Below, in pieces: positions 55,235-64,000 of a DNA stretch of 64,000 bases. Where the stretch lies: positions 984,501-1,048,500 of the forward strand of contig NZ_CP104883.1 of the NCBI RefSeq assembly GCF_025449335.1, in the 5' to 3' direction. The notes beneath the pieces are model-generated. The model was given only the letters and a program-made list of their open reading frames with translations. It did no database searches and was not told the DNA's origin. Each line of letters starts with the position of its first letter. Within the stretch, counting starts at the first letter, position 1. The position numbers were made by a program, and so were the translations under genes. This DNA is from Bartonella sp. HY328. Its GTDB lineage: Bacteria > Pseudomonadota > Alphaproteobacteria > Rhizobiales > Rhizobiaceae.

Positions 55235-55480
55235 ATGAAGAAAATACGCATTATTAAGACGATTGATGGTATTGAAAAAGAAAACTATACTATTCCTTTG
55301 TTCTTTGCAAATTTGCTAAATAAGATTTTGCCAATAAGTGGAATTGAAGGCATGCAACAAAAAGGGTTAGATATTCCTGCGTTAATCGAAGCTGCAAAAA
55401 ATCAGCAAGAATATAAAACAAAGCTGGTTGTTGTTGAAGGCAAAGACAAAACAACTATTGATGTCAGCTTGGAAGCTTAA
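55235..55480 (+). CDS. Small hypothetical protein (81 residues)
   Basis: No family is assigned. The protein has a Lys-rich N-terminus, a hydrophobic centre ('YTIPLFFANLLNKILP'), then 'KGLDIPALIEAAK' and a final beta-like 'TTIDVSLE'. The pattern of amphipathic helix, 'GLDI..LI' and a closing strand recalls small YvlB/SHOCT-like proteins of Firmicutes, but this is only an impression. AGG lies before the ATG. It sits between the transglycosylase and LysR genes, all on the plus strand. Confidence 0.6.
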   Translation: MKKIRIIKTIDGIEKENYTIPLFFANLLNKILPISGIEGMQQKGLDIPALIEAAKNQQEYKTKLVVVEGKDKTTIDVSLEA

Positions 55481-55535
55481 AATATAGTGATGCAAGTGCA
55501 TGTTGCCTTGCGCAATTTGCCTAAAAGGAAAACCT

Positions 55536-56459
55536 ATGGGCCTGTTGACCAGAATGCGTTCTTTCATTGCCGTTGTTGAAGCTGAAGGGTTTTCAGCCGC
55601 AGGACGCAAAAGCGGTCGCTCCAAGGCGTTATTGTCAAAGCAAGTACGCGAGCTTGAAGATATGCTTGGCGTTTTATTGCTTAACCGTACGACAAGGCAA
55701 TTATCCTTAACTGAAGCGGGACAATTATATTACCTTCGCGCCCATGATATTGTTCGCGAAATAGAAGATCTTGGCAATAGCGTTGCTGAAGCCACAGCAA
55801 TCGTGCAAGGTAAGATCAAATTATCGGCGCCACATCCTTTTGCCGCATCACCGATAGGGCGATCATTAATTGATTTTTGCGAAGCAAACCCTAAAATAAA
55901 TCTTGATATTCACGTTGAAGATCGTTTCATTGATTTGATTGATGAAGGTTTTGATGTTGCCATCCGCATAACGCGTCTTGATGATTCCTCGTTAGTTGCG
56001 CGTAAATTAATGGATGTTTCGTCGATTGTATGTGCTTCACCTGCCTTATTAGAACGGCACGGCATACCAGAAACGCCAGAAGAGCTGACCAATTTTCCCT
56101 GTCTTGTGGATAGAAATAATCGTGGATTTAACAATTGGTTCTTTACTGACCTTAATGGCCATGAATATTCAATCCCCATTCATGGGCCAATAGAGGTTAA
56201 TAGCCCGTTTTTAACCCGAACAGCAGCTGTTACTGGACTTGGTCTTGCTCGCATGCCAGATTTTGTCGCGGAGGAAGAGATTAAGCGTGGTAATTTGCAA
56301 GAGGTGCTTGCTGATTATCGTTTGAGTGGTATCGGCATTTATATAGTTTATCCCGATAGGCGTTATTTACCCACACGCGTGCGGTTATTTTTGGACTTTA
56401 TGGCGAAATGGTTTCGTGATTATAAAAACGCTAAGGATGACGAAATTATCGAAAGCTAG
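55536..56459 (+). CDS. LysR-family transcriptional regulator
   Basis: A 307-residue regulator. The N-terminal winged HTH (about 1-60) has 'MRSFIAVVEAEGFSAAGRK' and 'LSKQVRELEDMLGVLLLNRTTR'. The effector domain starts at about 90 ('IKLSAPHPFAASPIGRSL'), and 'DVAIRITRLDDSSLVARKL' is typical of the CrgA/AaeR-like group. AAAGGA lies before the ATG at 55536. The LprI/DUF1176-like gene follows 22 bp later on the same strand, so they are probably co-transcribed, which is unusual for a LysR target. Confidence 0.9.
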   Translation: MGLLTRMRSFIAVVEAEGFSAAGRKSGRSKALLSKQVRELEDMLGVLLLNRTTRQLSLTEAGQLYYLRAHDIVREIEDLGNSVAEATAIVQGKIKLSAPHPFAASPIGRSLIDFCEANPKINLDIHVEDRFIDLIDEGFDVAIRITRLDDSSLVARKLMDVSSIVCASPALLERHGIPETPEELTNFPCLVDRNNRGFNNWFFTDLNGHEYSIPIHGPIEVNSPFLTRTAAVTGLGLARMPDFVAEEEIKRGNLQEVLADYRLSGIGIYIVYPDRRYLPTRVRLFLDFMAKWFRDYKNAKDDEIIES

Positions 56460-56481
56460 ATGATGAAAAAAGGGGGCGGTT

Positions 56482-58236
56482 ATGTCAAAAATTATTTATG
56501 GCTTATTGCTTTTACTGTTTGGCTTCACCGTGTTTTCAAGCTCTAAAAGTGCCCATGCTGATGCACTTTATGACAAATGTCTAGATGATAAGGCAGATGG
56601 AACCAATTTTGATTGGCGAAATTGCGGTGTTGAATATTTCGAACGCATAGATATCGATCTGAATATTACATGGCGTGAAGTAATCGATAGCTACCAAAGC
56701 CACCCAAATGGTGAAAAAATCAAAAAGCAGCTTAAAGATCAGCAACGCTTGTGGATTACGTTTAAAGAGCAGTCCTGCCAGCCTTTTTTTGACGGTTTTC
56801 GCGGTCGTGAAGGACAGGTAATGCATTTTTTTGGTTGCCGCGGCGCTATTGTTGAGGATCGCATAGCTCAATTAAAGCAGTTTTATTGTAATGACGATGC
56901 TACTTGTCATTTTTCTGACTATGAAATTGATGACCTTCTATCCGACATTGAAATATCCGATTGGGAGCTTAATAAGGCCTATCAATATATTAGAAAACGG
57001 CTAGACGACATTTTTTCAGACACCGAAAATGATGAGGAGTTTAAGCAATTTAATCCGCCTGCCATATCATTGCTTAATGAGCAGCGTGCTTGGGTAAAAT
57101 TTAAAGATAAAGCCTGCCTTTTCATGAATGATCTTAACCCTGATGTAGCAAGCCCAAAGCCAATTTTTCGTATTAACCGGTGTAAAGATTTAATAACCCG
57201 CCATCGCCAAGAGGAGCTGAGTTTTTATTGTGATATGGCCGATTGTTTTCTGCCTAATAAGCCAGTCCCCAATAAGACAGGCATTGACCATAACCAGTGG
57301 GAAATTGGTTGCGACCAAAGTTATAGCTGCACCGCAGTTGGGTATAAATCTACCAGTCAAGCATTTGCCGATTATATTGTGATAAAATGGCAATTTAATA
57401 GTAATAAACCAGCTAAAATACGTATAATTTTTAATATATACAACTCTAGCCAAGGTGAAAAAGACAAAAATTACCAAGCCTTTGTGCAGTTTAAACAATC
57501 TAAAATACAAGATATATCCTCATATTTTATCGCTCTTCCATCGGCAGCTTCAACTATAAATGACTCTGTTGAAATAATAGCAGATAACCACCGTATAAAT
57601 GATATATTCAACGGTCTACTTAACCAAAAAACACTTGCTTTCGGCAACAAGAACCTAAAAGGCAATACAACTACAATTAATCTGTCAGCTTTTCAGCAGT
57701 TTTATCGAGAAATGAAAGATTATGTTGATTTTTTCTACCCAAAGCAAGTGGTAAGCCTACCCAAGATAAAAGCCTATCGTTTATTCATTGATGATGATAA
57801 TGCAAAGAAGCCACAAATTTTATTGCAGCAGCGAGAAGGCGATAATTGTTTTGACGGTTTTTCAAGTGACAAAATATTTCATGCAAGCAATGGCGATCGT
57901 TTTTATGCCTTATGCTATTACAGCGCAAAAAATAATGCTTCATATGAGATTTATAGCATTGATCAAAACTATAAATCCTATCCGCGAGAAAAAATAGATA
58001 ATAAATCAAATGTTAATAGTTTCGAAAATCCTTTTAGTAAGAGCAAAATAACTATGACACTTGCAGACTCTACAGTTGGGCTAGGCAATCGACATTGTGG
58101 CACAGCATCAAATTATAGCTATACGCCCGATGGATTTCGCTTGAGTGAGGTGCGCCAGATGCAACCATGTATAGGCATCCCCCTACAAGACTGGCCGATT
58201 ATTTATAAGCTTAACGTTGAGGAAATAAGGCAATAG
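56482..58236 (+). CDS. Secreted LprI-LprI-DUF1176-like protein, paralogue B
   Basis: A 584-residue exported protein with the same layout as the one at 7550-9253. The signal peptide ends near 26 ('AHA'), and LprI-like domain 1 spans about 28-135. Domain 2 is about 150-245 and better kept here ('NEQRAWVKFKDKACLF' at 199-214). The DUF1176-like part starts near 273 ('WEIGCDQSYSCTAVGY') and closes with 'HCGTASNYSYTPDGFRL' and 'MQPCIGIPLQDWPIIY'. Key points share the same residue number in both proteins ('GREGQV' at 108-113). Ribosome binding site GGGGGCGG precedes the ATG. It is downstream of a LysR gene. Function is unknown; the cysteine pairs suggest a disulfide-stabilised periplasmic protein. 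Confidence 0.78.
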   Translation: MSKIIYGLLLLLFGFTVFSSSKSAHADALYDKCLDDKADGTNFDWRNCGVEYFERIDIDLNITWREVIDSYQSHPNGEKIKKQLKDQQRLWITFKEQSCQPFFDGFRGREGQVMHFFGCRGAIVEDRIAQLKQFYCNDDATCHFSDYEIDDLLSDIEISDWELNKAYQYIRKRLDDIFSDTENDEEFKQFNPPAISLLNEQRAWVKFKDKACLFMNDLNPDVASPKPIFRINRCKDLITRHRQEELSFYCDMADCFLPNKPVPNKTGIDHNQWEIGCDQSYSCTAVGYKSTSQAFADYIVIKWQFNSNKPAKIRIIFNIYNSSQGEKDKNYQAFVQFKQSKIQDISSYFIALPSAASTINDSVEIIADNHRINDIFNGLLNQKTLAFGNKNLKGNTTTINLSAFQQFYREMKDYVDFFYPKQVVSLPKIKAYRLFIDDDNAKKPQILLQQREGDNCFDGFSSDKIFHASNGDRFYALCYYSAKNNASYEIYSIDQNYKSYPREKIDNKSNVNSFENPFSKSKITMTLADSTVGLGNRHCGTASNYSYTPDGFRLSEVRQMQPCIGIPLQDWPIIYKLNVEEIRQ

Positions 58237-58431
58237 GCTTTTAAACGTCAACATTGATAGCTTAATAATTGAGTCCTTAGTTAGTTGATTGGTTTTACTA
58301 TCAAGCAGCTGATATTTAATATAGTGGTTTTTTAATAAATTTTTACCCATAGATTTTATATGAGGAGTTCAGCAAAAAATTTGCGAACTCAAATTGCTGC
58401 CCCTAGTGAAATTTCAATTCATTTAAGGGAA

Positions 58432-58475
58432 CAAAAAACATAGACTTTCCCTAATGAAAAAAGCCTATGGTTTTT
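58432..58475 (-). terminator. Terminator after ispG
   Basis: On the minus strand a stem CATAGGC/GTCTATG (one G-U) is followed by TTTTTTG. It lies about 20 bp after the ispG stop. Confidence 0.65.
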
Positions 58476-58490
58476 ATTTATGTCAACTAT

Positions 58491-59726
58491 TTAACTAAAA
58501 CGGTTTTCTATATATTCAGACACCATTTTTTCAAAATCTGCTGCAATGTTTTCACCGCGCAAGGTCGCAACTTTTTTGCCATCTACGAAAACTGGTGCAG
58601 CTGGTGTTTCACCGGTACCAGGTAGCGAAATGCCAATATCGGCGTGCTTTGATTCACCTGGGCCATTAACAATACAGCCCATAACAGCAACATTTAAAGA
58701 TTCCACCCCTGGATATTGCTCGCGCCAAATTGGCATATTGCGGCGAATATCGGCTTGGATCTTTTCCGCCAATTCTTGAAAAACGGTTGAGGTTGTGCGC
58801 CCACAGCCAGGGCAAGCAGCAACAATTGGAATGAATTGGCGAAAGCCCATAACTTGCAAAAGCTCTTGGCTCACTTGCACTTCACGGGTGCGATCACCGC
58901 CCGGTTTTGGCGTTAATGAAATACGAATAGTATCACCAATGCCTTGTTGCAACAAAATTCCCATTGAGGCAGATGACGCAACTATGCCCTTCGTGTCCAT
59001 GCCTGCTTCGGTTAAACCAAGGTGCAAAGCATAATCACAACGTGCTGCAAGCATCGTATAAACAGCAATCAAATCTTGCACTTGGCTTACTTTTGCCGAT
59101 AAAATAATCTTGTCGCGGCTAAGTCCTACTTCTTCGGCGAGAGCACCATTTAACAGTGCCGATTGCACCACAGTTTCACGCATCACTTGCTGGGTTGAGA
59201 GTTTTCCACCTTGAGCTGCATTTTCATCCATAAGGCGGGTTAATAATTCTTGATCTAATGAACCCCAATTAACGCCAATGCGTACGGGCTTATTGTGTTT
59301 AATAGCAATTTCAACAATATCAGCAAATTGCTTATCTTTTTTATCTTTAAAACCGACATTGCCAGGATTAATACGATATTTTGCCAAGGCTTCAGCGCAA
59401 GCTGGATGATCGGTTAAAAGCTTATGGCCGATATAATGAAAATCGCCAATTAAGGGTACAAAAATATTAAGCCGTTCTAGTCGTTCGCGAATATAAGGAA
59501 CTGCGGTGGCTGATTCATCACGGTCAACGGTGAGGCGCACCATTTCAGAACCAGCAAGAGCAAGCGCTGCAACTTGCGCAACAGTCTGATCAATATCAGC
59601 GGTATCAGTATTGGTCATTGATTGTACAACAACCGGCGCATCACCGCCAACTGTTACACCACCAACCCTTACAGCAACCGATTTACGGCGAAGAAAAGGC
59701 GCAGAAAAATAGCTTTGTGAGGTCAT
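58491..59726 (-). CDS. ispG: 4-hydroxy-3-methylbut-2-enyl-diphosphate synthase IspG (GcpE)
   Basis: IspG reduces MEcPP to HMBPP with a 4Fe-4S cluster in the non-mevalonate isoprenoid pathway. The 411-residue protein has the N-terminal TIM barrel ('[19 protein letters not shown]', '[13 protein letters not shown]') and the C-terminal reductase part. Its cluster cysteines lie in 'ACPGCGRT' (two, near 302-305) and '[11 protein letters not shown]' (one, near 348). The ATG at 59726 is preferred over a TTG at 59753. The cis-prenyltransferase paralogue at 49750 would use products of this pathway. Confidence 0.95.
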   Translation of the reverse strand: MTSQSYFSAPFLRRKSVAVRVGGVTVGGDAPVVVQSMTNTDTADIDQTVAQVAALALAGSEMVRLTVDRDESATAVPYIRERLERLNIFVPLIGDFHYIGHKLLTDHPACAEALAKYRINPGNVGFKDKKDKQFADIVEIAIKHNKPVRIGVNWGSLDQELLTRLMDENAAQGGKLSTQQVMRETVVQSALLNGALAEEVGLSRDKIILSAKVSQVQDLIAVYTMLAARCDYALHLGLTEAGMDTKGIVASSASMGILLQQGIGDTIRISLTPKPGGDRTREVQVSQELLQVMGFRQFIPIVAACPGCGRTTSTVFQELAEKIQADIRRNMPIWREQYPGVESLNVAVMGCIVNGPGESKHADIGISLPGTGETPAAPVFVDGKKVATLRGENIAADFEKMVSEYIENRFS

Positions 59727-59926
59727 ATTCCAACTATACTCTGTTAACGTCAAAACCCAAATCTATGAGTTCTATAATATTTATCAAAATCGTCTTTTCC
59801 ATTTGAATTTTGTACAACCAAATGTGTTAGCCGTTTATCACTTATAATCATTCAAGACTGTTTTGTCTTGCTTTTTTATAAGCCATAATTGTGACATATG
59901 GTTGCCATTTCGTCATCAATCAAGCA

Positions 59927-61324
59927 TTATTTTTCACTTCTAATGAGTTTTGCTTTCTTTTCCGCCAAAGCATGTCCTGCGTCATTAGGTAATGTACGGA
60001 AGATAAAGAAAGAAATTGTGCTAATTGCAGCTACAATAAAGAACGCGATATGAAAATCCGTTAACCCTAAACCACCATCATGCGTGGAAAGGCTCACCTC
60101 AAGAACGGTACCGGCAATGGCAACACCAAGCGCCACCGATGATTGTTGTGCAACAGATGCGATAGGTGCGGCTTGGCTAACCTTATCTTGAGCAATATCG
60201 GCATAGGATAGTGAATTGACCCCTGAAAAAATTAATGATCGTAAAAAACCACCGACAAGCAAAATTCCAAGCATCAACAAATATGGTGTTTGTGGTGTAA
60301 AAAGCCCGTTAATTGCTATTGTTGCGGCTGAAAATAGAGAGCCAAACATTAAGACTTTGCGAAAGCCAAAACGCCGATAGGTACTTGTTGCACCAAGTTT
60401 CATACCGAGCGCACCAATTGCGCCAACAAAGGTAATAAGACCCGATTGCAAAGGCGAAAGACCAAAGGCAATTTGTAGCATCATCGGCAATAAAAATGGC
60501 GAAGCGCCAAGCCCAATGCGGAAAAAACTGCCGCCCGTGATCGATTTACGAAAAATGGGATCTTTAAAAAGGCTCAAATCCAGCAAAGGATGCTTGGCGG
60601 TTTTTGCATGGCGTAAATAAAAATAGGACGTAATTAATCCAATAAAAATTGTCACAAAAGCCAACCACATTGGCAATGCTGGCAAACTGACCATAGAAAG
60701 ACCAAAAATTATACCAGCAAGACCAATACCTGAAAGGAAAAAGCCCGGCCAATCAAGTGGACGCAATATGGGCACTTCATCGCGTGGCAAATAAAGCGTT
60801 GCAAAAAACATGCCTAAAAGTCCAATTGGCACATTGATTAAAAAGATCCAATGCCAAGAAAAATAGGTGGTAATGAAACCGCCAAGCGGCGGGCCAATTA
60901 ATGGGCCAATAAGCGCTGGCATGGTAAGCCAAGCAAGCGCATTGATAAGATCAGCTTTGGGGGTGGAGCGAATAAGGAGGACGCGGCCAACCGGTGACAT
61001 CATGGCGCCGCCAATGCCTTGCAAGAAACGCGCACAAACAAAACCGGTGAGGGAATTCGATATTGCACACAAGATTGAACCAAAAATAAAAACTGCCATA
61101 GCAATGCGAAAAATATGGCGCGCAGTGAAGCGGTCCGCCATCCAGCCACTCACCGGAATAAAAATAGCAAGCGACACAAGATAAGAGGTAAGCGCCAATT
61201 TTAATGCAATTGGGCTGGTATCTAAATCACGAGCAATGGCTGGCAAGGAGGTAGATATGACATTGGCGTCCATATTTTCCATGAATAAAGCGACTGCTAG
61301 CACAAGTGGCAAAATACGGATCAC
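59927..61324 (-). CDS. MFS drug/solute exporter (DHA2-like)
   Basis: A 465-residue membrane protein with about 13-14 membrane segments. The opening 'ALFMENMDANVISTSLPAIA', motif A 'GWMADRFTARHIFR' and 'FLQGIGGAMMSPVGR' are the pattern of EmrB/QacA-type proton-linked exporters. The start is probably the GTG at 61324 with AAGGAA eight bases upstream; a longer ATG-started frame to 61411 adds a polar stretch unlike the family. It is divergent from the MATE exporter gene, so the two may respond to the same signal. Confidence 0.88.
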   Translation of the reverse strand: MIRILPLVLAVALFMENMDANVISTSLPAIARDLDTSPIALKLALTSYLVSLAIFIPVSGWMADRFTARHIFRIAMAVFIFGSILCAISNSLTGFVCARFLQGIGGAMMSPVGRVLLIRSTPKADLINALAWLTMPALIGPLIGPPLGGFITTYFSWHWIFLINVPIGLLGMFFATLYLPRDEVPILRPLDWPGFFLSGIGLAGIIFGLSMVSLPALPMWLAFVTIFIGLITSYFYLRHAKTAKHPLLDLSLFKDPIFRKSITGGSFFRIGLGASPFLLPMMLQIAFGLSPLQSGLITFVGAIGALGMKLGATSTYRRFGFRKVLMFGSLFSAATIAINGLFTPQTPYLLMLGILLVGGFLRSLIFSGVNSLSYADIAQDKVSQAAPIASVAQQSSVALGVAIAGTVLEVSLSTHDGGLGLTDFHIAFFIVAAISTISFFIFRTLPNDAGHALAEKKAKLIRSEK

Positions 61325-61516
61325 AATAATTTCCTTACCGAAAATAATGATGTTTTTCTGTCGATAGCTTAAATTTGCATTTTTATAAAATAAACTGTTA
61401 TGAACAATCATTGTTACAAAGCCACAAACAATTCGCAGATTTTGGTCGCGCCTGTTTTAACCAGTTTTAGCAATTTAATCACCAATTCCCAAGCGCTAAA
61501 AAGTAACGTATATTTC

Positions 61517-61543
61517 ATATCACTTTTGAAGTTGATGTGATAT
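61517..61543. promoter_or_regulatory. Inverted repeat between divergent exporter genes
   Basis: ATATCAC (61517-61523) and GTGATAT (61537-61543) are 7-bp inverted halves with a 13-bp spacer. They lie about 80 bp upstream of the MATE ATG and 190 bp from the MFS start. This is a plausible regulator site; no regulator gene is nearby. Confidence 0.4.
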
Positions 61544-61622
61544 CAAGCGTGCAACGAAATTTTGTTTTTAAATTTTAAATATGCGTTTTATTTAATTTTA
61601 CTTCATTATAGGAAGTTATCTT

Positions 61623-63029
61623 ATGCCAACAGCCAATGCCACCAAGTCAAGAGATTTAACCCAAGGTCCGATTTTTAAAACCTTGGCTATTTTTGCCTTG
61701 CCAACATTGCTTTCTAATATATTGCAATCACTTAATGCATCTATCAATACTGTATGGGTTGGCAAATTTTTAGGTGAAACGGCCTTGGCAGCAACAGCAA
61801 ATGCCAGCATCATCATGTTTTTAGTGTTTTCGGCTGTGTTTGGTTTTGGCATGGCAGCAACGGTCATGGTTGGCCAATATTTTGGTCGCCATGATATTGA
61901 TGCGGCGCGGCGTATTTTTGGTTCGGCAATTGGGTTTTGTTTAATATTATCAATCTTAGTTGGCGTTTTAGGTTGGACATTTTCCGACTGGATATTAACC
62001 CATCTTAACACACCACAAGATGCTTTTACTCAGGCTCATGCCTATTTACGGGTAATTTTCATAGCTCTACCATCAACCATGATGTCAGTGATTGTTATGA
62101 TGGGCATGCGTGGTTCGGGCGATTCGATGACCCCTATGTGGTTTATGGGTCTTAATGTCGTACTTGATATTATACTTAATCCCTTATTGATTTTAGGCGT
62201 TGGACCTTTTCCGCAATTAGGCATTGTTGGGTCGGCCGTTGCGACCATTATTGCTGGCTACGGTTCATTAATTGCCATGATAATTACAATGTATTGGCGT
62301 AAATTACCGCTACGCTTGGTTGGACGGGAACTCAATTATCTTATCCCACGTATTAACTTATTAAAAACAATTATTGGCAAAGGCGTGCCTATGGGGTTGC
62401 AAATGGTGGTGATGGCAACCGCTGCTCTTGTCATGATTAGCCTTGTCAACCGCGAAGGCTTGATGACAACTGCCGCCTATAGCGCCATGCAACAATTATG
62501 GACCTATGTGCAAATGCCCTCTATGGCGGTCGGCGCCGCAGTAAGCGCAATGGTTGCACAAAATATAGGTGCTGGAAAGTGGGAGCGCGTTAACAAGATT
62601 AATACAGCAGGACTTCTCTCAACGCTTTTATTAACGGGCTCAATCATTGCCATCTTATTGATTTTTGATCGCCCCGTCCTTGGGCTTTTCTTAGGAAAAG
62701 AAAGTGGCGCAATGGCAATTGCCGACCACATGCAATATCGTGCAACGTGGAGCTATATGTTATTTGGTATGGCCATGGTGATATTTGCAACCATGCGTGC
62801 AAATGGTGTTGTTATCATACCATTGTTAATTATCTTTGTTTCTCTTTATCCTGTACGCCTTGGGTTTTATTATCTTACCTATAATATGCTTGGTGCCGAT
62901 GCTATTTGGATCAGCTTCCCAGTTGGTGCTTTCACCTGCCTCATCCTCGCCTTTATCTATTATAAAACTGGCTTATGGCGTAAAAATTCGATGACTCCAT
63001 CATCGGAAAAAACGCAACAAAATGGGTAA
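61623..63029 (+). CDS. MATE family efflux transporter
   Basis: A 468-residue membrane protein with two six-helix MATE domains: 'ILQSLNASINTVWVGKFLGETALAATANAS' is near 35-65 (in two parts) and the second repeat starts around 245 ('GVPMGLQMVVMATAALVMI'). MATE proteins export cationic drugs or metabolites in exchange for Na+ or H+. The closing 20 residues are polar. It is divergent from the MFS exporter. Confidence 0.92.
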   Translation: MPTANATKSRDLTQGPIFKTLAIFALPTLLSNILQSLNASINTVWVGKFLGETALAATANASIIMFLVFSAVFGFGMAATVMVGQYFGRHDIDAARRIFGSAIGFCLILSILVGVLGWTFSDWILTHLNTPQDAFTQAHAYLRVIFIALPSTMMSVIVMMGMRGSGDSMTPMWFMGLNVVLDIILNPLLILGVGPFPQLGIVGSAVATIIAGYGSLIAMIITMYWRKLPLRLVGRELNYLIPRINLLKTIIGKGVPMGLQMVVMATAALVMISLVNREGLMTTAAYSAMQQLWTYVQMPSMAVGAAVSAMVAQNIGAGKWERVNKINTAGLLSTLLLTGSIIAILLIFDRPVLGLFLGKESGAMAIADHMQYRATWSYMLFGMAMVIFATMRANGVVIIPLLIIFVSLYPVRLGFYYLTYNMLGADAIWISFPVGAFTCLILAFIYYKTGLWRKNSMTPSSEKTQQNG

Positions 63030-63418
63030 ATCTAACGCGAAAAAAAATCGGCTTTATTCAAAAAAAATATTTTTTGGTAATAATGTTGCGCAAAAAGCAT
63101 ATTTTTCTTTCCAAAAATAACAACAATGTGATAAAGCGGATTTTCATTTTGTTGCAGATAAGAATCTTATCGATGATAAATAATTAATTCATTGATTTTT
63201 AAAAGATTTTTCAAAAGCCTTAAGCCATAGCTTCATTTTGAGGGCTTAATGGTGGTCTTTTATTACCGACTTTTCTTGCTGAATTGACGCTTGTTGAGTA
63301 AATAAGGCTTGCGAAAATCTTTAGTCTGCGGCAAAACCATTATAAAATTAAGAATAGTTTTAAAGTAGCAATTGTGCTATAAATTGCTGCTTAATCGATA
63401 AATCAAAAAGAGGTTACA
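63030..63418. other. Intergenic stretch upstream of ilvD, with a small dyad
   Basis: AT-rich, with no gene seen. At 63157-63171 GATAAGA-A-TCTTATC is a perfect 7-bp dyad around one base, about 250 bp before ilvD, perhaps an operator. No leader peptide or attenuator for branched-chain amino acids is evident. Confidence 0.45.
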
Positions 63419-64000
63419 ATGCCTGCCTATCGTTCGCGTACTTCCACCCATGGCCGTAATATGGCCGGCGCTCGCGGCCTGTGGCGTGCCACAGGTATGA
63501 AAGACAATGATTTTGGCAAACCGATTATTGCGGTTGTCAATTCTTTCACGCAATTTGTGCCAGGTCACGTGCATTTGAAAGATCTTGGGCAGCTTGTGGC
63601 GCGCGAAATTGAAAAAGCTGGCGGTGTTGCCAAGGAATTCAATACTATTGCGATTGATGATGGTATTGCAATGGGGCATGACGGAATGCTCTATTCACTG
63701 CCATCACGCGAAATCATTGCCGACTCTGTTGAATATATGGTCAATGGCCATTGCGCTGATGCGATGGTTTGCATTTCCAATTGTGACAAAATTACACCGG
63801 GCATGTTAATGGCTTCACTTCGCCTTAATATTCCAACAATTTTTGTTTCTGGCGGCCCGATGGAAGCTGGCAAGGTTGTTTTAAATGGTAAAGAAATCGC
63901 TCTTGACCTTGTTGATGCGATGGTTGCTGCTGCAGATGACAAGCATACGGACGAGGAAGTAAACGCCATCGAGCGTGCTGCCTGCCCAACTTGTGGCTCA
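63419..64000 (+). CDS. ilvD: Dihydroxy-acid dehydratase IlvD (3' end outside window)
   Basis: IlvD dehydrates dihydroxy acids in valine, isoleucine and leucine synthesis. The first 194 codons are present and open to the window end. '[21 protein letters not shown]' is at the N-terminus (residues 6-26), '[13 protein letters not shown]' holds one Fe-S cysteine, and 'CPTCGS' at the very edge holds another. AAAGAGG before the ATG fixes the start. Roughly 415 further residues should follow outside the window. Confidence 0.95.
   Translation, partial: MPAYRSRTSTHGRNMAGARGLWRATGMKDNDFGKPIIAVVNSFTQFVPGHVHLKDLGQLVAREIEKAGGVAKEFNTIAIDDGIAMGHDGMLYSLPSREIIADSVEYMVNGHCADAMVCISNCDKITPGMLMASLRLNIPTIFVSGGPMEAGKVVLNGKEIALDLVDAMVAAADDKHTDEEVNAIERAACPTCGS

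Noticed and set aside
1..64000. Prophage, insertion sequence or conjugative element
   Set aside because: No transposase, phage structural, replication or conjugation gene was found. The only tyrosine recombinase is the housekeeping XerC.

Overview
The window looks like chromosome from an AT-rich alphaproteobacterium of the order Hyphomicrobiales, close to the Brucellaceae/Bartonellaceae. I base this on recognised proteins: an Omp16-like Pal, an Omp2-type porin with the N-terminal 'EYVRVCDAYGAGY' signature, the hisS-hisZ-hisG cluster with short-form HisG, TimA, the adenosine-kinase-type PfkB protein, and a trpF-trpB-trpA run. The species cannot be named from the sequence alone. I see no rRNA, CRISPR array, prophage or insertion sequence. 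Genes are separated by unusually long AT-rich gaps, many closed by clear hairpin terminators.

Layout. 1-3715: end of a urea-type ABC transporter gene (urtE), tRNA-Gln, pal, xerC and a lone amino-acid-binding protein. 4060-7467: hisS, hisZ, hisG. 7550-9253: a secreted LprI/DUF1176-like protein. 9596-15258: timA, smr, a small HTH regulator, trpA-trpB-trpF (minus strand) and an EI24/CysZ-like membrane protein. 15567-21688: adenosine kinase, a LysE exporter, a GhrA-like dehydrogenase and a 998-residue autotransporter. 21807-30675: purD, an alpha/beta hydrolase, ftsE-ftsX, a DUF2750 protein, hpt, a RecD-like helicase, infA, maf. 30788-38403: porin, succinyl-CoA:acetate CoA-transferase, pyrF, a polar amino-acid ABC importer without its binding protein, and a PhzF protein. 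38677-46200: sulfate importer operon (binding protein, cysT, cysW, cysA), then an omega-amino-acid aminotransferase convergent with an aldehyde dehydrogenase. 46410-50502: a DksA-like zinc-finger protein, a COG0523 metallochaperone behind a probable Zur box, a membrane protein overlapping its likely regulator, and a cis-prenyltransferase paralogue. 50560-58236: tRNA-Met, a probable gnnA-gnnB pair for diaminoglucose lipid A, an AAA ATPase gene broken by an in-frame TAG, a lytic transglycosylase lipoprotein, a small unknown protein, a LysR regulator and the second LprI/DUF1176-like protein. 58491-64000: ispG, divergent MFS and MATE exporters, and the start of ilvD.

Most genes are housekeeping. 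The points most worth following are the pair of collinear LprI-LprI-DUF1176 secreted paralogues 47 kb apart, the amber-interrupted ATPase, the Zur-box/COG0523/DksA neighbourhood, the inferred lipid A amino-sugar pair, and three copies of a ~105-bp intergenic repeat with inverted ends.
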